A DNA stretch of 6,546 nt from contig CAMTOM010000083.1 of the NCBI GenBank assembly GCA_947074125.1, positions 1-6,546 of the forward strand, written 5' to 3'. A model generated the notes under the pieces. That model ran no database searches. It had not been told where the DNA came from and saw only the letters and a program-made list of their open reading frames with translations. The position numbers were made by a program, and so were the translations under genes. The stretch comes from an uncultured Desulfovibrionaceae bacterium (GTDB lineage Bacteria > Desulfobacterota > Desulfovibrionia > Desulfovibrionales > Desulfovibrionaceae). This document shows, piece by piece, positions 1-6,150 of the stretch; positions within the stretch are counted from its first letter, which is position 1, and every line of letters starts with the position of its first letter.

Positions 1-294
1 CAGCGTGATACATACTCTAAGTCGCATCCCCTCGCTACCCTGCAATACACACACCCGAATGTTGACCTGCTGGGCGTTGCCAAGGCGCGCGGACGTAGTT
101 ATGGTACGGGTACCGTGGTTACAGGAAATGCTGAACTACTTGGCAAGCAGGTACATGCGCTGACCAAGGGTTTGACGCTCTATACCATGGTTGTGGAAGA
201 GGGCAAGCAGGGATTGAAGCTTGTCCGTGTTCAGATGACCCCTGTGGGCGCTTCGAAAAAATGTCCTGATGGAAATTGCGCTAACAAGCAATAA
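1..294 (+). CDS. C-terminal part of an unrecognised protein
   Basis: An open frame runs from the left edge and ends at TAA (292-294), leaving 97 residues; the start lies outside the window. I do not recognise the family. The visible part is rich in alternating hydrophobic and polar residues with many Gly, Val and Thr (for example GTGTVVTGNAELLGK, residues 36-50), which suggests a beta-rich fold rather than a helical or membrane one, and there is no transmembrane stretch. The tail has two cysteines spaced C-x4-C (CPDGNC) shortly before the end, which could form a disulfide if the protein is exported; this is inference only. A strong terminator follows about 20 nt later, so this is the last gene of its transcript and is not in an operon with the mre genes. 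Codon use looks like that of the neighbours. That the frame is a real gene is well supported by the terminator placement and uninterrupted coding; the function is unknown. Confidence 0.75.
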   Translation, partial: QRDTYSKSHPLATLQYTHPNVDLLGVAKARGRSYGTGTVVTGNAELLGKQVHALTKGLTLYTMVVEEGKQGLKLVRVQMTPVGASKKCPDGNCANKQ

Positions 295-314
295 CATAGA
301 AGTATGTGATTATT

Positions 315-347
315 AAAAAAAGAGGAGTTGAAGCTCCTCTTTTTTTT
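315..347 (+). terminator. Rho-independent terminator, possibly bidirectional
   Basis: AGAGGAG (321-327) pairs perfectly with CTCCTCT (334-340) around a short loop, and a T-run covers 340-347. An A-run at 315-320 pairs with the T-run, so the reverse strand also reads as hairpin plus T-run. It closes the unknown gene ending at 294. It could also stop minus-strand transcripts coming from the radical SAM gene if they read through the 350-nt gap. Confidence 0.9.
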
Positions 348-465
348 GTGTTTATTATGAGAAGTTTAGCTGATAAAAAGTGTAAATTTCTTTTGTTTGT
401 AAGGTCAGGAGGCGCTTGTTGTTTTGAGGGAGTATGGCAGCGTATTTGTATGAAGCGAAGCTGTG

Positions 466-493
466 TTGATTTTCTGTAATGATAAAATATAAA
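466..493 (+). promoter_or_regulatory. Possible sigma70-type promoter in AT-rich gap
   Basis: TTGATT (466-471) and TATAAA (488-493) are separated by 16 nt and fit the -35/-10 pattern with a few mismatches. A transcript from here would run on the + strand into the structured block at 567-678 and then antisense to the radical SAM gene. The surroundings are very AT-rich, so a chance match is quite possible, and no gene follows on this strand. Confidence 0.2.
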
Positions 494-566
494 AAATATC
501 GCCGCAAACCCTAATAAAGCGTGTGTTTTTTCCGTTATCCTCTAATAGACATTGCTTGTTGTCTGG

Positions 567-678
567 CTTTTCGGGGGGCGGACGATCGCTTATTCCAGCG
601 ATTGTTGCGATGCTGGAAGACTGGTGAGGGTTCGCCGTCAAAAGTTGTTCCGCCTGCCCGAAAAAGAGCTTTCGAGCT
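567..678. other. Nested inverted-repeat block, possible structured RNA
   Basis: The left arm at 567-581 (CTTTTCGGGGGGCGG) pairs with the right arm at 650-666 (CCGCCTGCCCGAAAAAG). This gives 14 Watson-Crick pairs broken only by one bulged A and a small internal loop; A582-T649 could add a fifteenth. Inside it, TTCCAGC (593-599) and GCTGGAA (612-618) form a perfect 7-bp stem. Immediately outside, AGCT-TTCG-AGCT (667-678) makes a third small hairpin. The orientation of any transcript is unknown: it could be the 3' untranslated region of the minus-strand radical SAM gene, an independent small RNA, or a palindromic intergenic repeat. I do not recognise a known RNA family. The pairing is visible directly; the function is open. 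Confidence 0.4.
661..678 (-). terminator. Weak terminator candidate after radical SAM gene
   Basis: On the minus strand, about 20 nt after the TAG of the radical SAM gene, AGCT-CGAA-AGCT is followed by CTTTTT. The stem is only 4 bp, short for an intrinsic terminator, so much transcription may continue to the stronger bidirectional hairpin at 315-347. Confidence 0.3.
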
Positions 679-697
679 GCATTGTCCAAACCATTGC

Positions 698-1636
698 CTA
701 GCCACCATACCAAAGTGGGCGCTTCTCGGGAACATCGGCTTTGCAGCCCTGCCAGAGTTTTCTTGCACTCATTGCCCGATGAATCTCTGTGATAAGTGCG
801 CGTTTGTTTGCTGCCCAGGCTGGTGCCAGCAGTTCTTGCGGTGATGGGTCGCCTGTGAGGCGGTGCATGACGATGCTGGAAGGAATGTGGGGAAGTGCGT
901 TGCAGAGCATATTGACGTATTCATCGCTGCTGAGTGGCAGATATTTTTTTTGAAGGTACTGTTTGCCCAGTGTGCTTCCTTCGGGGACGTACACATTGTG
1001 CAGCTTTATGCCAGCGATGGGCAGTGAAACAGCCCAGAGAACAGATTCTTGAAACATCTGTTCATCTTCATCTGGCAGACCAGCCATGAGGTGTCCACAA
1101 ATTTTGATGCCGTACGAAGCGGCGCTATGGATGGTCTGCTCTGCGCATGCCGCGCTGTGATGGCGGTTGATGCGTGTGAGTGTCGTTTCATGGCAGCTCT
1201 GCAAACCAAGTTCCAGCCATACTTCTGGCAGTGGCAGGGAAGCGATGAGTTCAAGTTTGCGTGAATCAAGACAGTCTGGACGGGTTCCTATGCTGATGCC
1301 CATGCAGTTGGGCAGGGCGCTAATGCGCTGGAGAAGCTGTGCCAGATGCTCTGCGGTACAGTAGGTATTGGAAAAAGATTGCAAATACGCCATAAATGCA
1401 CGGTTAGCATCGGTTGTAAGATATTTGTGCTGCCAGTATTTCCACTGAGATTCCAGTGAAATACCTTTTTCAGCTAAGCCTGAACCTGCCCCTTTTGTAT
1501 TGCAAAAAACGCAACCATGAGTATTAAGCGTTCCATCTCTGTTGGGACAGGAGGCATTTGCGTCCAGTGGAATTTTTTGCACGCGGTATCCGTACTTGCG
1601 CCGGAAATAAGCCGCTAGAGTGTGCCAGAGTAGCAT
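698..1636 (-). CDS. yhcC: Radical SAM protein, YhcC / TIGR01212 family
   Basis: A 312-residue protein of the family typified by E. coli YhcC (COG1242), whose reaction is not established to my knowledge. The iron-sulfur cluster cysteines are C30, C42 and C45 in CPNRDGT...GCVFCN. The wide C-x11-C-x2-C spacing, with CPNRDG after the first Cys, is the hallmark of this family. Further conserved blocks are GISIGTRPDC (113-122), the GLQSCHE region (144-160), GHLMAGLPDEDE (181-192), KLHNVYVPEGS (211-221) and RLTGDPSP (259-266), consistent with a partial TIM-barrel core and a C-terminal extension. The length is normal. The ATG at 1636 is followed by the N-terminus expected for the family (YFRRKYGYRVQKI). 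The ribosome binding site is poor, the best being AAGAG about 10 nt upstream. The gene stands alone, divergent from mreB and convergent with the unknown left gene. Family assignment is firm; substrate is unknown. Confidence 0.93.
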   Translation of the reverse strand: MLLWHTLAAYFRRKYGYRVQKIPLDANASCPNRDGTLNTHGCVFCNTKGAGSGLAEKGISLESQWKYWQHKYLTTDANRAFMAYLQSFSNTYCTAEHLAQLLQRISALPNCMGISIGTRPDCLDSRKLELIASLPLPEVWLELGLQSCHETTLTRINRHHSAACAEQTIHSAASYGIKICGHLMAGLPDEDEQMFQESVLWAVSLPIAGIKLHNVYVPEGSTLGKQYLQKKYLPLSSDEYVNMLCNALPHIPSSIVMHRLTGDPSPQELLAPAWAANKRALITEIHRAMSARKLWQGCKADVPEKRPLWYGG

Positions 1637-1653
1637 AAGTACAGACTCTTTTT

Positions 1654-1681
1654 AGAATAACAGAAATGTGGCTTCAGACAA
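1654..1681 (-). promoter_or_regulatory. Candidate promoter of the radical SAM gene
   Basis: Read on the minus strand, TTGTCT (1681-1676) and TATTCT (1659-1654) are 16 nt apart, each matching four of six sigma70 consensus bases. Transcription would begin near 1647, leaving only about 10 nt of leader before the ATG at 1636. That agrees with the weak ribosome binding site and suggests inefficient initiation. Confidence 0.35.
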
Positions 1682-1687
1682 ATATTT

Positions 1688-1721
1688 TGTACTTCAGCCA
1701 TAGTGGCTTGACTAAAGTACA
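1688..1721. repeat. Nested inverted repeat in divergent promoter region
   Basis: AGCCA (1696-1700) and TGGCT (1704-1708) form a perfect palindrome around TAG. This is enclosed by TGTACTT (1688-1694) and AAGTACA (1715-1721), another perfect pair. The two stems are offset by 1 nt on the left and 6 nt on the right. It lies between the two divergent starts, so it could be an operator serving mreB, the radical SAM gene or both, or a leader hairpin of the mre transcript. A TTGACT overlaps its right half (1708-1713), but no good -10 follows at normal spacing. Confidence 0.4.
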
Positions 1722-1733
1722 TTTTTGAACGAA

Positions 1734-1750
1734 CACAGAGTATCGCTGTG
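1734..1750. repeat. CACAG-N7-CTGTG inverted repeat upstream of mreB
   Basis: CACAG (1734-1738) and CTGTG (1746-1750) are a perfect 5-bp inverted repeat with a 7-nt spacer, about 50 nt before the mreB start. Its size would suit a dimeric regulator site or a small mRNA leader hairpin. Arms this short can occur by chance. Confidence 0.25.
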
Positions 1751-1799
1751 AATGCGAGAGCAAGAATACGCAGAGAGTGCGAGTGAGGCAAGTCGACGC

Positions 1800-2840
1800 A
1801 TGGCCAAATTAGTTGATTATTTGTTCGGGATGTTTTCCAATGATCTCGCCATTGATTTGGGCACTGCCAACACATGTGTATATGTGCGTGGGCAGGGCAT
1901 TGTTTTGCGGGAACCGTCTGTGGTTGCCGTGAAAAAAGATGGTCGGGGCAATAATGTGGTACTTGCCGTTGGTCAGGATGCCAAACGTATGCTGGGGAAA
2001 ACTCCAGGTAATATTTCTGCCATACGCCCCATGAAAGATGGGGTGATTGCCGATTTTGAAGTGACAGAAGCCATGCTGCGTCACTTTATTTCAAAGGTGC
2101 ATAATTCTCGTCGTCTGGTTCGGCCACGTATTATGATTTGTGTGCCGACGGGTATCACTCAGGTGGAAAAGCGTGCGGTTAAGGAATCTGCGGAGTCCGC
2201 AGGCGCGCGCGCGGTCTATCTCATTGAAGAGCCAATGGCGGCAGCTATCGGGTCTGATTTGCCCATTCAGGAACCTACAGCTAATATGGTTGTGGATATT
2301 GGTGGCGGCACAACAGAAGTCGCAGTCATTTCCCTTTCTGGGATTGTGTATTCCCGCTCTGTGCGCGTGGGGGGTGACAAGATGGATGAAGCCATCATGC
2401 GCCACGTCAAACGCAAATATAATATGCTGATTGGGGAATCCTCCTCAGAAGAAATAAAAATGAAAATCGGTTCTGCCTATCCGCTGGAGGTCGAACAGCA
2501 ACTGGAAGTAAAGGGGCGTGATCTTGTTAAGGGCATTCCCCAGAATATTATTATCACGTCAGAAGAAGTGCGCAGTGCCATTTCGGAACAGGTAGAAAGT
2601 ATCGTGCAGGCTGTGCGTATTGCTCTGGAGCAGACACCGGCAGAACTGGCTGCTGATATTGTGGATAGAGGTATTGTTCTTTCTGGTGGTGGGGCGCTTT
2701 TAAAAGGTCTTGACCAGCGTTTGCGGGAAGAAACCAGCCTTCCGATTTTTGTTGCTGAAGATCCGCTTTCTACTGTGGTTATGGGAACCGGACGTGCGTT
2801 GGAAAATATCAATGTGCTGAAAGATGTCTGTGTGGATTGA
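1800..2840 (+). CDS. mreB: Rod shape-determining actin homolog MreB
   Basis: A 346-residue cytoplasmic, membrane-associated ATP-binding actin homolog that forms filaments under the inner membrane and directs lateral-wall synthesis. The N-terminus (MAKLVDYLFGMFSNDL) looks like the amphipathic membrane helix common in Gram-negative MreB. The nucleotide-site motifs are present: phosphate-1 AIDLGTANT (17-25), phosphate-2 VVDIGGGTTEV (164-174) and the adenosine motif GIVLSGGGALLKGL (291-304). The block VYLIEEPMAAAIG is also intact. The length is typical of the family. The start at 1800 is preferred because the family begins here and TGAGG (1784-1788) lies upstream, at a slightly long spacing of 11 nt. 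An in-frame ATG at 1752 would add 16 charged residues unlike the family and has no ribosome binding site. It is the first gene of the mre operon; a hairpin separates it from mreC. Identity is essentially certain. Confidence 0.98.
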   Translation: MAKLVDYLFGMFSNDLAIDLGTANTCVYVRGQGIVLREPSVVAVKKDGRGNNVVLAVGQDAKRMLGKTPGNISAIRPMKDGVIADFEVTEAMLRHFISKVHNSRRLVRPRIMICVPTGITQVEKRAVKESAESAGARAVYLIEEPMAAAIGSDLPIQEPTANMVVDIGGGTTEVAVISLSGIVYSRSVRVGGDKMDEAIMRHVKRKYNMLIGESSSEEIKMKIGSAYPLEVEQQLEVKGRDLVKGIPQNIIITSEEVRSAISEQVESIVQAVRIALEQTPAELAADIVDRGIVLSGGGALLKGLDQRLREETSLPIFVAEDPLSTVVMGTGRALENINVLKDVCVD

Positions 2841-2872
2841 GTAGCGACAGGCGCATACGATAACGTTGCAAT

Positions 2873-2912
2873 GCGGTGTCGGATACCCTTGTGGGTTGTC
2901 CGGCACCGTTTT
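2873..2912 (+). terminator. Hairpin plus TTTT between mreB and mreC, attenuator-like
   Basis: Three stacked stems are visible: CGGTG (2874-2878) with CACCG (2904-2908), CGGA (2880-2883) with TCCG (2899-2902), and ACCC (2885-2888) with GGGT (2893-2896) around a TTGT loop. Only one- or two-nucleotide internal loops separate them. GTTTTC follows at once. This is 13 pairs with a short U-run, fitting a partial terminator or an RNA-processing/stability element that would favour mreB over the downstream genes. Confidence 0.55.
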
Positions 2913-2940
2913 CCCTTACAGGCAGGGAGTTTGGGGTACT

Positions 2941-3843
2941 GTGAAAATACGTCGGATACTTTTCATTGTGGGAGGAGCTTTGTTCCTGTTTCTGGGTATG
3001 TATACTTGGAACCAGCGCACTCAGGTTCTTGATGGTATGGCTGCCAATGTGGGGCTTGAAGCAGTGGGAAGTGTTTTTACTCTGGTGCGCAAGGGCGAGG
3101 ATTTTTTCGCTGGTATCTGGAATTCCTATGTGAATTTGATCCATGTAAACAGGGAAAATGAAGCACTTAAAAATCGTGTTGCAGACTTGGAAAGCCTGCT
3201 GGCCAGAGAAGAAGAAAATCGTGCCGAGATTACTCGGTTGCGTACCTTGCTTGATTTGCCGACAACGACAGACTGGACACCTATCGCCGCCAGAGTGCTC
3301 ACAGGACGGATGGGGCCAAACAGTGTGCTGGAAAGCATTATTGTGAATCGTGGCTATCTGACAGGAGCAATACCGGGCACGCCTATGTTGACCCAGCAAG
3401 GTCTTGTGGGGCGTATTTTGCGTTCTGGACCGCGAACGGCTACAGGCTTATTGCTGACAGATCCGGGAAGTCGCATTGCCGTGCGGGGGCAAAAGAGCCG
3501 TATATCAGGCATTTTTACAGGGCGTGGGGCGCATTATGATCCTGAAGTACGCTTTGTGGATCCCAGTCCTGACTTGCATGAGGGGGAGATATTGGTAACC
3601 TCTGGTTTGGATGGTATTTATCCGCGAGGGATACCTGTGGCTCGTGTGGTAGAGGCAGTGATTACAGATCATTCGCGTTTTATGCAGATTGTGGCCAAGC
3701 CGCTGGTTGATGCGCGTCAGGTGGAAGAACTTCTTTTGCTTGAGCATGTGGGGGCTTTGCCTTTGCATGTGCGCCAGCCTATGCAGTCCCCTCATGAAGA
3801 AGTCAAGCCGCCACTCTCTGACTTTTCTCCTGTAGCTCCATGA
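2941..3843 (+). CDS. mreC: Rod shape-determining protein MreC
   Basis: A 300-residue bitopic inner-membrane protein of the elongasome; its periplasmic part contacts PBP2 and promotes its activation in studied bacteria. One transmembrane segment covers about residues 6-22, preceded by the basic KIRR. A coiled coil, rich in Glu, Arg and Leu, follows at about 70-105. The periplasmic beta domain comes next, with the conserved ILVTSGLDGIYPRGIPVARV block (217-236). After about residue 277 the tail is Pro-rich and looks disordered. The start is GTG at 2941, the point where the family normally begins, with AGGGAG (2924-2929) upstream. An in-frame TTG at 2866 would add 25 residues that overlap the intergenic hairpin and is unlikely. 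The stop overlaps the mreD start as ATGA. Length and architecture are normal. Confidence 0.96.
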   Translation: MKIRRILFIVGGALFLFLGMYTWNQRTQVLDGMAANVGLEAVGSVFTLVRKGEDFFAGIWNSYVNLIHVNRENEALKNRVADLESLLAREEENRAEITRLRTLLDLPTTTDWTPIAARVLTGRMGPNSVLESIIVNRGYLTGAIPGTPMLTQQGLVGRILRSGPRTATGLLLTDPGSRIAVRGQKSRISGIFTGRGAHYDPEVRFVDPSPDLHEGEILVTSGLDGIYPRGIPVARVVEAVITDHSRFMQIVAKPLVDARQVEELLLLEHVGALPLHVRQPMQSPHEEVKPPLSDFSPVAP

Positions 3844-4313
3844 AAACCTTATTCACTTTTCTCTGGCTCTTCTGCTTTATTCCTCTAGCCATTGTTGTGC
3901 AGGGCTTTGTTCCTGGTGTGGATGTTTTGGTGGTGGCACTGATTATTCTGTTGCAGGAAAAAGAGTATGTCTTTTCTGCTTGGGTGATGCTTCTTTTTGT
4001 TCTTCTTCAGGAAGGGATGGGCACACTGGCTTTTGGGGGTGCTGTGCTTTGGTATGGTGGGCTTTTTCTCCTGTTCTTTTGTGGCAAGATTTTTTTTGAA
4101 GCTAGAAATGTCTTCTTCCTTCTGCTTTTCTCAATTGTTCTTGGGATCATGCATGTGCTTCTTCTCCTTATGCTTGCGCCTCTTCAAAATCTGACACTGA
4201 ATGTCCCGACTCTCTTGCATGAGGCATTCATGCAGGCGCTTTGTATCCTTTTACTCTGGTTCCCGATGGTCTGGCTCCGTCGCAGGATGCTCCGCTATGC
4301 CAACGCTGCCTAG
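3840..4313 (+). CDS. mreD: Rod shape-determining protein MreD
   Basis: A 157-residue, strongly hydrophobic inner-membrane protein with about five or six membrane segments (roughly 4-20, 26-40, 46-60, 66-84, 91-113 and 129-147). The cytoplasmic-looking end is basic (RRRM, 147-150). MreD family sequences are poorly conserved, so the call rests on size, hydrophobicity and position between mreC and mrdA. The ATG overlaps the mreC stop by four bases (ATGA). The upstream bases show no Shine-Dalgarno match, so translation probably depends on coupling to mreC termination. Its 3' end overlaps the mrdA start by 17 nt. In characterised systems MreD acts with MreC in the elongasome and modulates its activity on PBP2. 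Confidence 0.9.
   Translation: MKTLFTFLWLFCFIPLAIVVQGFVPGVDVLVVALIILLQEKEYVFSAWVMLLFVLLQEGMGTLAFGGAVLWYGGLFLLFFCGKIFFEARNVFFLLLFSIVLGIMHVLLLLMLAPLQNLTLNVPTLLHEAFMQALCILLLWFPMVWLRRRMLRYANAA
4284..4287 (+). promoter_or_regulatory. Ribosome binding site setting the mrdA start
   Basis: AGGA lies 9 nt before the ATG at 4297, inside the last codons of mreD. It supports the internal ATG rather than the upstream in-frame ATG at 4201, whose extra 32 residues are an out-of-frame reading of mreD and look nothing like a PBP2 N-terminus. Confidence 0.6.
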
Positions 4314-6150
4314 TCCCCGTCCCTCAAAGTGGCGCTCCTGGTTGCGCATTCCCGTTGAGCCGGAAAATTATCAGCCTCCCCGCAGGGGTATCCTTCTCCT
4401 ATGGTGCTTTATTGCGGGACTTTTTTTTATTTTCATACTGCGTTTCTGGTACCTCCAGGTGCATATGGGGGAGGAATTTTCGCGACAGGCACAAGCCAAT
4501 CGTTTGCGGGAAGAACGTATTATTGCGCCGAGAGGACGTATTTTGGATCATAAGGGACGGCCTCTGGCAGACAATCGTCTGGCATATGGCATTTCTCTTG
4601 TGCGCGAAGACTGTCCTGATATTCCTGCCACGCTTGCGCAGATAAGTGCCTGGACAGGCCTTCCTCTTGCTCAGATTCAGGAAAAATATAGAGCAGACAG
4701 GCGAAAAGGAAGGCCTTTTGAGCCGATGCTTTTAGTGCCGGAAATGTCATTTGAGCAGGCTGCCTTTATCGAAGCCAATATGATTTCGTGGCCAGGGGTC
4801 AGTATTTCGTTGCGTTCATTGCGCCATTATCCCGAAAAGGAGCTTTTTGCGCATTTGCTGGGCTATGTTGCTGAAGCCAGTGAAAAGGATATGGAGGCTG
4901 ACAGCGATCTGAATATGGGAGATCTGGTAGGCAGGCAGGGGCTTGAACTGACCCAGGAAAAAACCTTGCGCGGTCGGAAGGGGCTCAATGCTGCCGAAGT
5001 CGATGCCATGGGGCGAGCGCTGAACAAGCGCCTTATCAATGCGCCTGTGAATGGTACGGACGTGCGTCTTGCTATCGACAGGGATTTGCAGCGTGCGTGT
5101 TGGGAAGCGCTTGGTGGCGAGGCGGGCAGTGTTGTTGTTATGGAGCCAAATACGGGCAAGCTGCGCGCTTTGGTGACAGCGCCTTCGTATGACAATAATC
5201 TTTTCGCGTCTGGTATTTCCCGCAAGAATTGGGAGGCATTGTCCAAAGATCCGCGTTTTCCCTTGCAAAACCGTGTGTTGCAGAGTGTGTATCCTCCTGG
5301 TTCTGTTTGGAAACTCATGATGACAACACTCTTTTTGGAGCAGGGAATCAAGCCGGAGCAGTCTGTGCGGTGCAGTGGCAGTGTGCGGGTGGGCAATCTG
5401 ACGTTTCGTTGCTGGAAGCGTAGCGGGCACGGTACAGTGAATATGCGTCGTGGGGTTATGGAATCCTGTGATGTCTATTTTTACAATTTTTCGACAAAGG
5501 TCGGTATTGACAAAATCAGCGCCTTTGCAAAGCAGGCAGGCTTCGGTGCACCAACAGGTATTGACCTGCCGCATGAAAAAGGTGGTCTTGTTCCTTCGCG
5601 AGAATGGAAAAAAGCGCGTACCAAGACTGGGTATTGGGGGCAGGGAGATACGTTGAATGTTTCTATTGGGCAGGGAGCAACACTGACAACCCCTTTGCAG
5701 ATTGCTGTCAATATTGCTCTGTATTTGAATGGGGGCAAGGTGCTCAAGCCACAGGTTCTGGATGATGCCCCTGTTGTTGTGCGCTCTCATGTGCCTGCGG
5801 CGGCTTCGTCACTTGATTTTGTTCAGGAGGCGATGCGGCAGACGGCGCGTGCGGGTACTGCGCGTGTGGTTTCGCGTCCTGATGCTGATATGGGGGGCAA
5901 GACGGGAACCGCTCAGGTTGTGAAATTGCGTATGCAGGGGGGGCGTGTGTTGAAGACAAAAGAGTTGCCCTGGGAGCAGCGTGACCATGCCTGGATAGGT
6001 ACCTGGGGCAAAAAGGGGGACAAAGAGTATATTGTGGTGGTTATGGTGGAACATGGGGGCGGCGGCAGCTCTGTAGCTGGCCCTGTTGCCAAGAAAGTCT
6101 ATGATCATCTTTTTGGTACGCCTGTGCGGGCAGAGGGCAAAAAGAAATAA
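4297..6150 (+). CDS. mrdA: Penicillin-binding protein 2, elongasome transpeptidase
   Basis: A 617-residue class B penicillin-binding protein that cross-links new peptidoglycan during elongation, in partnership with RodA. A Pro-rich cytoplasmic tail leads to one membrane anchor (about 31-53). Next comes the conserved start of the pedestal region, EERIIAPRGRILDHKGRPLADN (72-93). The catalytic transpeptidase motifs are intact: SxxK as SVWK with nucleophile S336 and K339 in YPPGSVWK, SxD as SCD (390-392), and KTG (535-537) in GGKTGTAQV. The arrangement matches E. coli PBP2 (SxxK, SxD, KTG) rather than the SxN of many other PBPs. The tail ends in basic EGKKK. It starts inside mreD (17-nt overlap) and its stop overlaps the rodA start (TAATG). 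Size is normal for PBP2 (about 600-650 residues). The symbol mrdA (also pbpA) is by homology. Confidence 0.97.
   Translation: MPTLPSPRPSKWRSWLRIPVEPENYQPPRRGILLLWCFIAGLFFIFILRFWYLQVHMGEEFSRQAQANRLREERIIAPRGRILDHKGRPLADNRLAYGISLVREDCPDIPATLAQISAWTGLPLAQIQEKYRADRRKGRPFEPMLLVPEMSFEQAAFIEANMISWPGVSISLRSLRHYPEKELFAHLLGYVAEASEKDMEADSDLNMGDLVGRQGLELTQEKTLRGRKGLNAAEVDAMGRALNKRLINAPVNGTDVRLAIDRDLQRACWEALGGEAGSVVVMEPNTGKLRALVTAPSYDNNLFASGISRKNWEALSKDPRFPLQNRVLQSVYPPGSVWKLMMTTLFLEQGIKPEQSVRCSGSVRVGNLTFRCWKRSGHGTVNMRRGVMESCDVYFYNFSTKVGIDKISAFAKQAGFGAPTGIDLPHEKGGLVPSREWKKARTKTGYWGQGDTLNVSIGQGATLTTPLQIAVNIALYLNGGKVLKPQVLDDAPVVVRSHVPAAASSLDFVQEAMRQTARAGTARVVSRPDADMGGKTGTAQVVKLRMQGGRVLKTKELPWEQRDHAWIGTWGKKGDKEYIVVVMVEHGGGGSSVAGPVAKKVYDHLFGTPVRAEGKKK

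Larger units (their letters stand above)
348..697. other. Gene-free gap between convergent genes
   Basis: About 350 nt lie between the terminator of the left gene and the stop of the minus-strand radical SAM gene. Roughly 348-545 is AT-rich and holds only short frames, none with a recognisable product or a well-placed ribosome binding site. From about 560 to 680 the sequence becomes GC-richer and contains nested inverted repeats (listed separately). The open frames that cross this part on both strands overlap the end of the radical SAM gene, lack ribosome binding sites and match no family I know. No tRNA, SRP RNA or tmRNA signature was seen. Confidence 0.6.

Noticed and set aside
401..440. 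GGTCAGG followed by GGGAG and GGCAGC, considered as a small SRP RNA core
   Set aside because: The spacing and the GGAAGNAGCAGCC-type apical loop do not fit, and no pairing arms are present.
434..469. Tiny frame (11 residues) after GAGGG, near a perfect AGGAGG at 407-412, considered as a leader peptide
   Set aside because: Ribosome binding site spacings are poor for this ATG, and no attenuator or regulated gene follows on this strand.
405..713. Minus-strand frame of 102 codons overlapping the end of the radical SAM gene
   Set aside because: No ribosome binding site, no recognisable family, AT-rich low-complexity second half, and it runs through the inverted-repeat block.
521..844. Plus-strand frame of 107 codons crossing the radical SAM 3' end
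   Set aside because: It is antisense to a well-supported gene over its second half, has no Shine-Dalgarno sequence, and its composition (many Cys, Arg, Trp) is typical of a chance frame.
1708..1736. TTGACT as the -35 of an mreB promoter
   Set aside because: No acceptable -10 box occurs 16-18 nt downstream, so I do not call an mreB promoter.
1752..1799. Upstream ATG extending MreB by 16 residues
   Set aside because: The extension is unlike MreB N-termini, has no ribosome binding site and overlaps the promoter/leader region; 1800 fits the family.
2866..2940. TTG start extending MreC by 25 residues
   Set aside because: The extra residues encode the intergenic hairpin, not a protein-like segment; the GTG at 2941 gives the normal MreC N-terminus.
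2809..3399. Minus-strand frame (196 codons) opposite mreC
   Set aside because: Antisense shadow of mreC with His/Ser/Thr-rich chance composition and no independent support.
4816..5790. Long minus-strand frame (324 codons) opposite mrdA
   Set aside because: It lies wholly antisense to the catalytic region of PBP2, has a composition rich in His, Arg, Thr and Gln typical of a mirror frame, and resembles no family.
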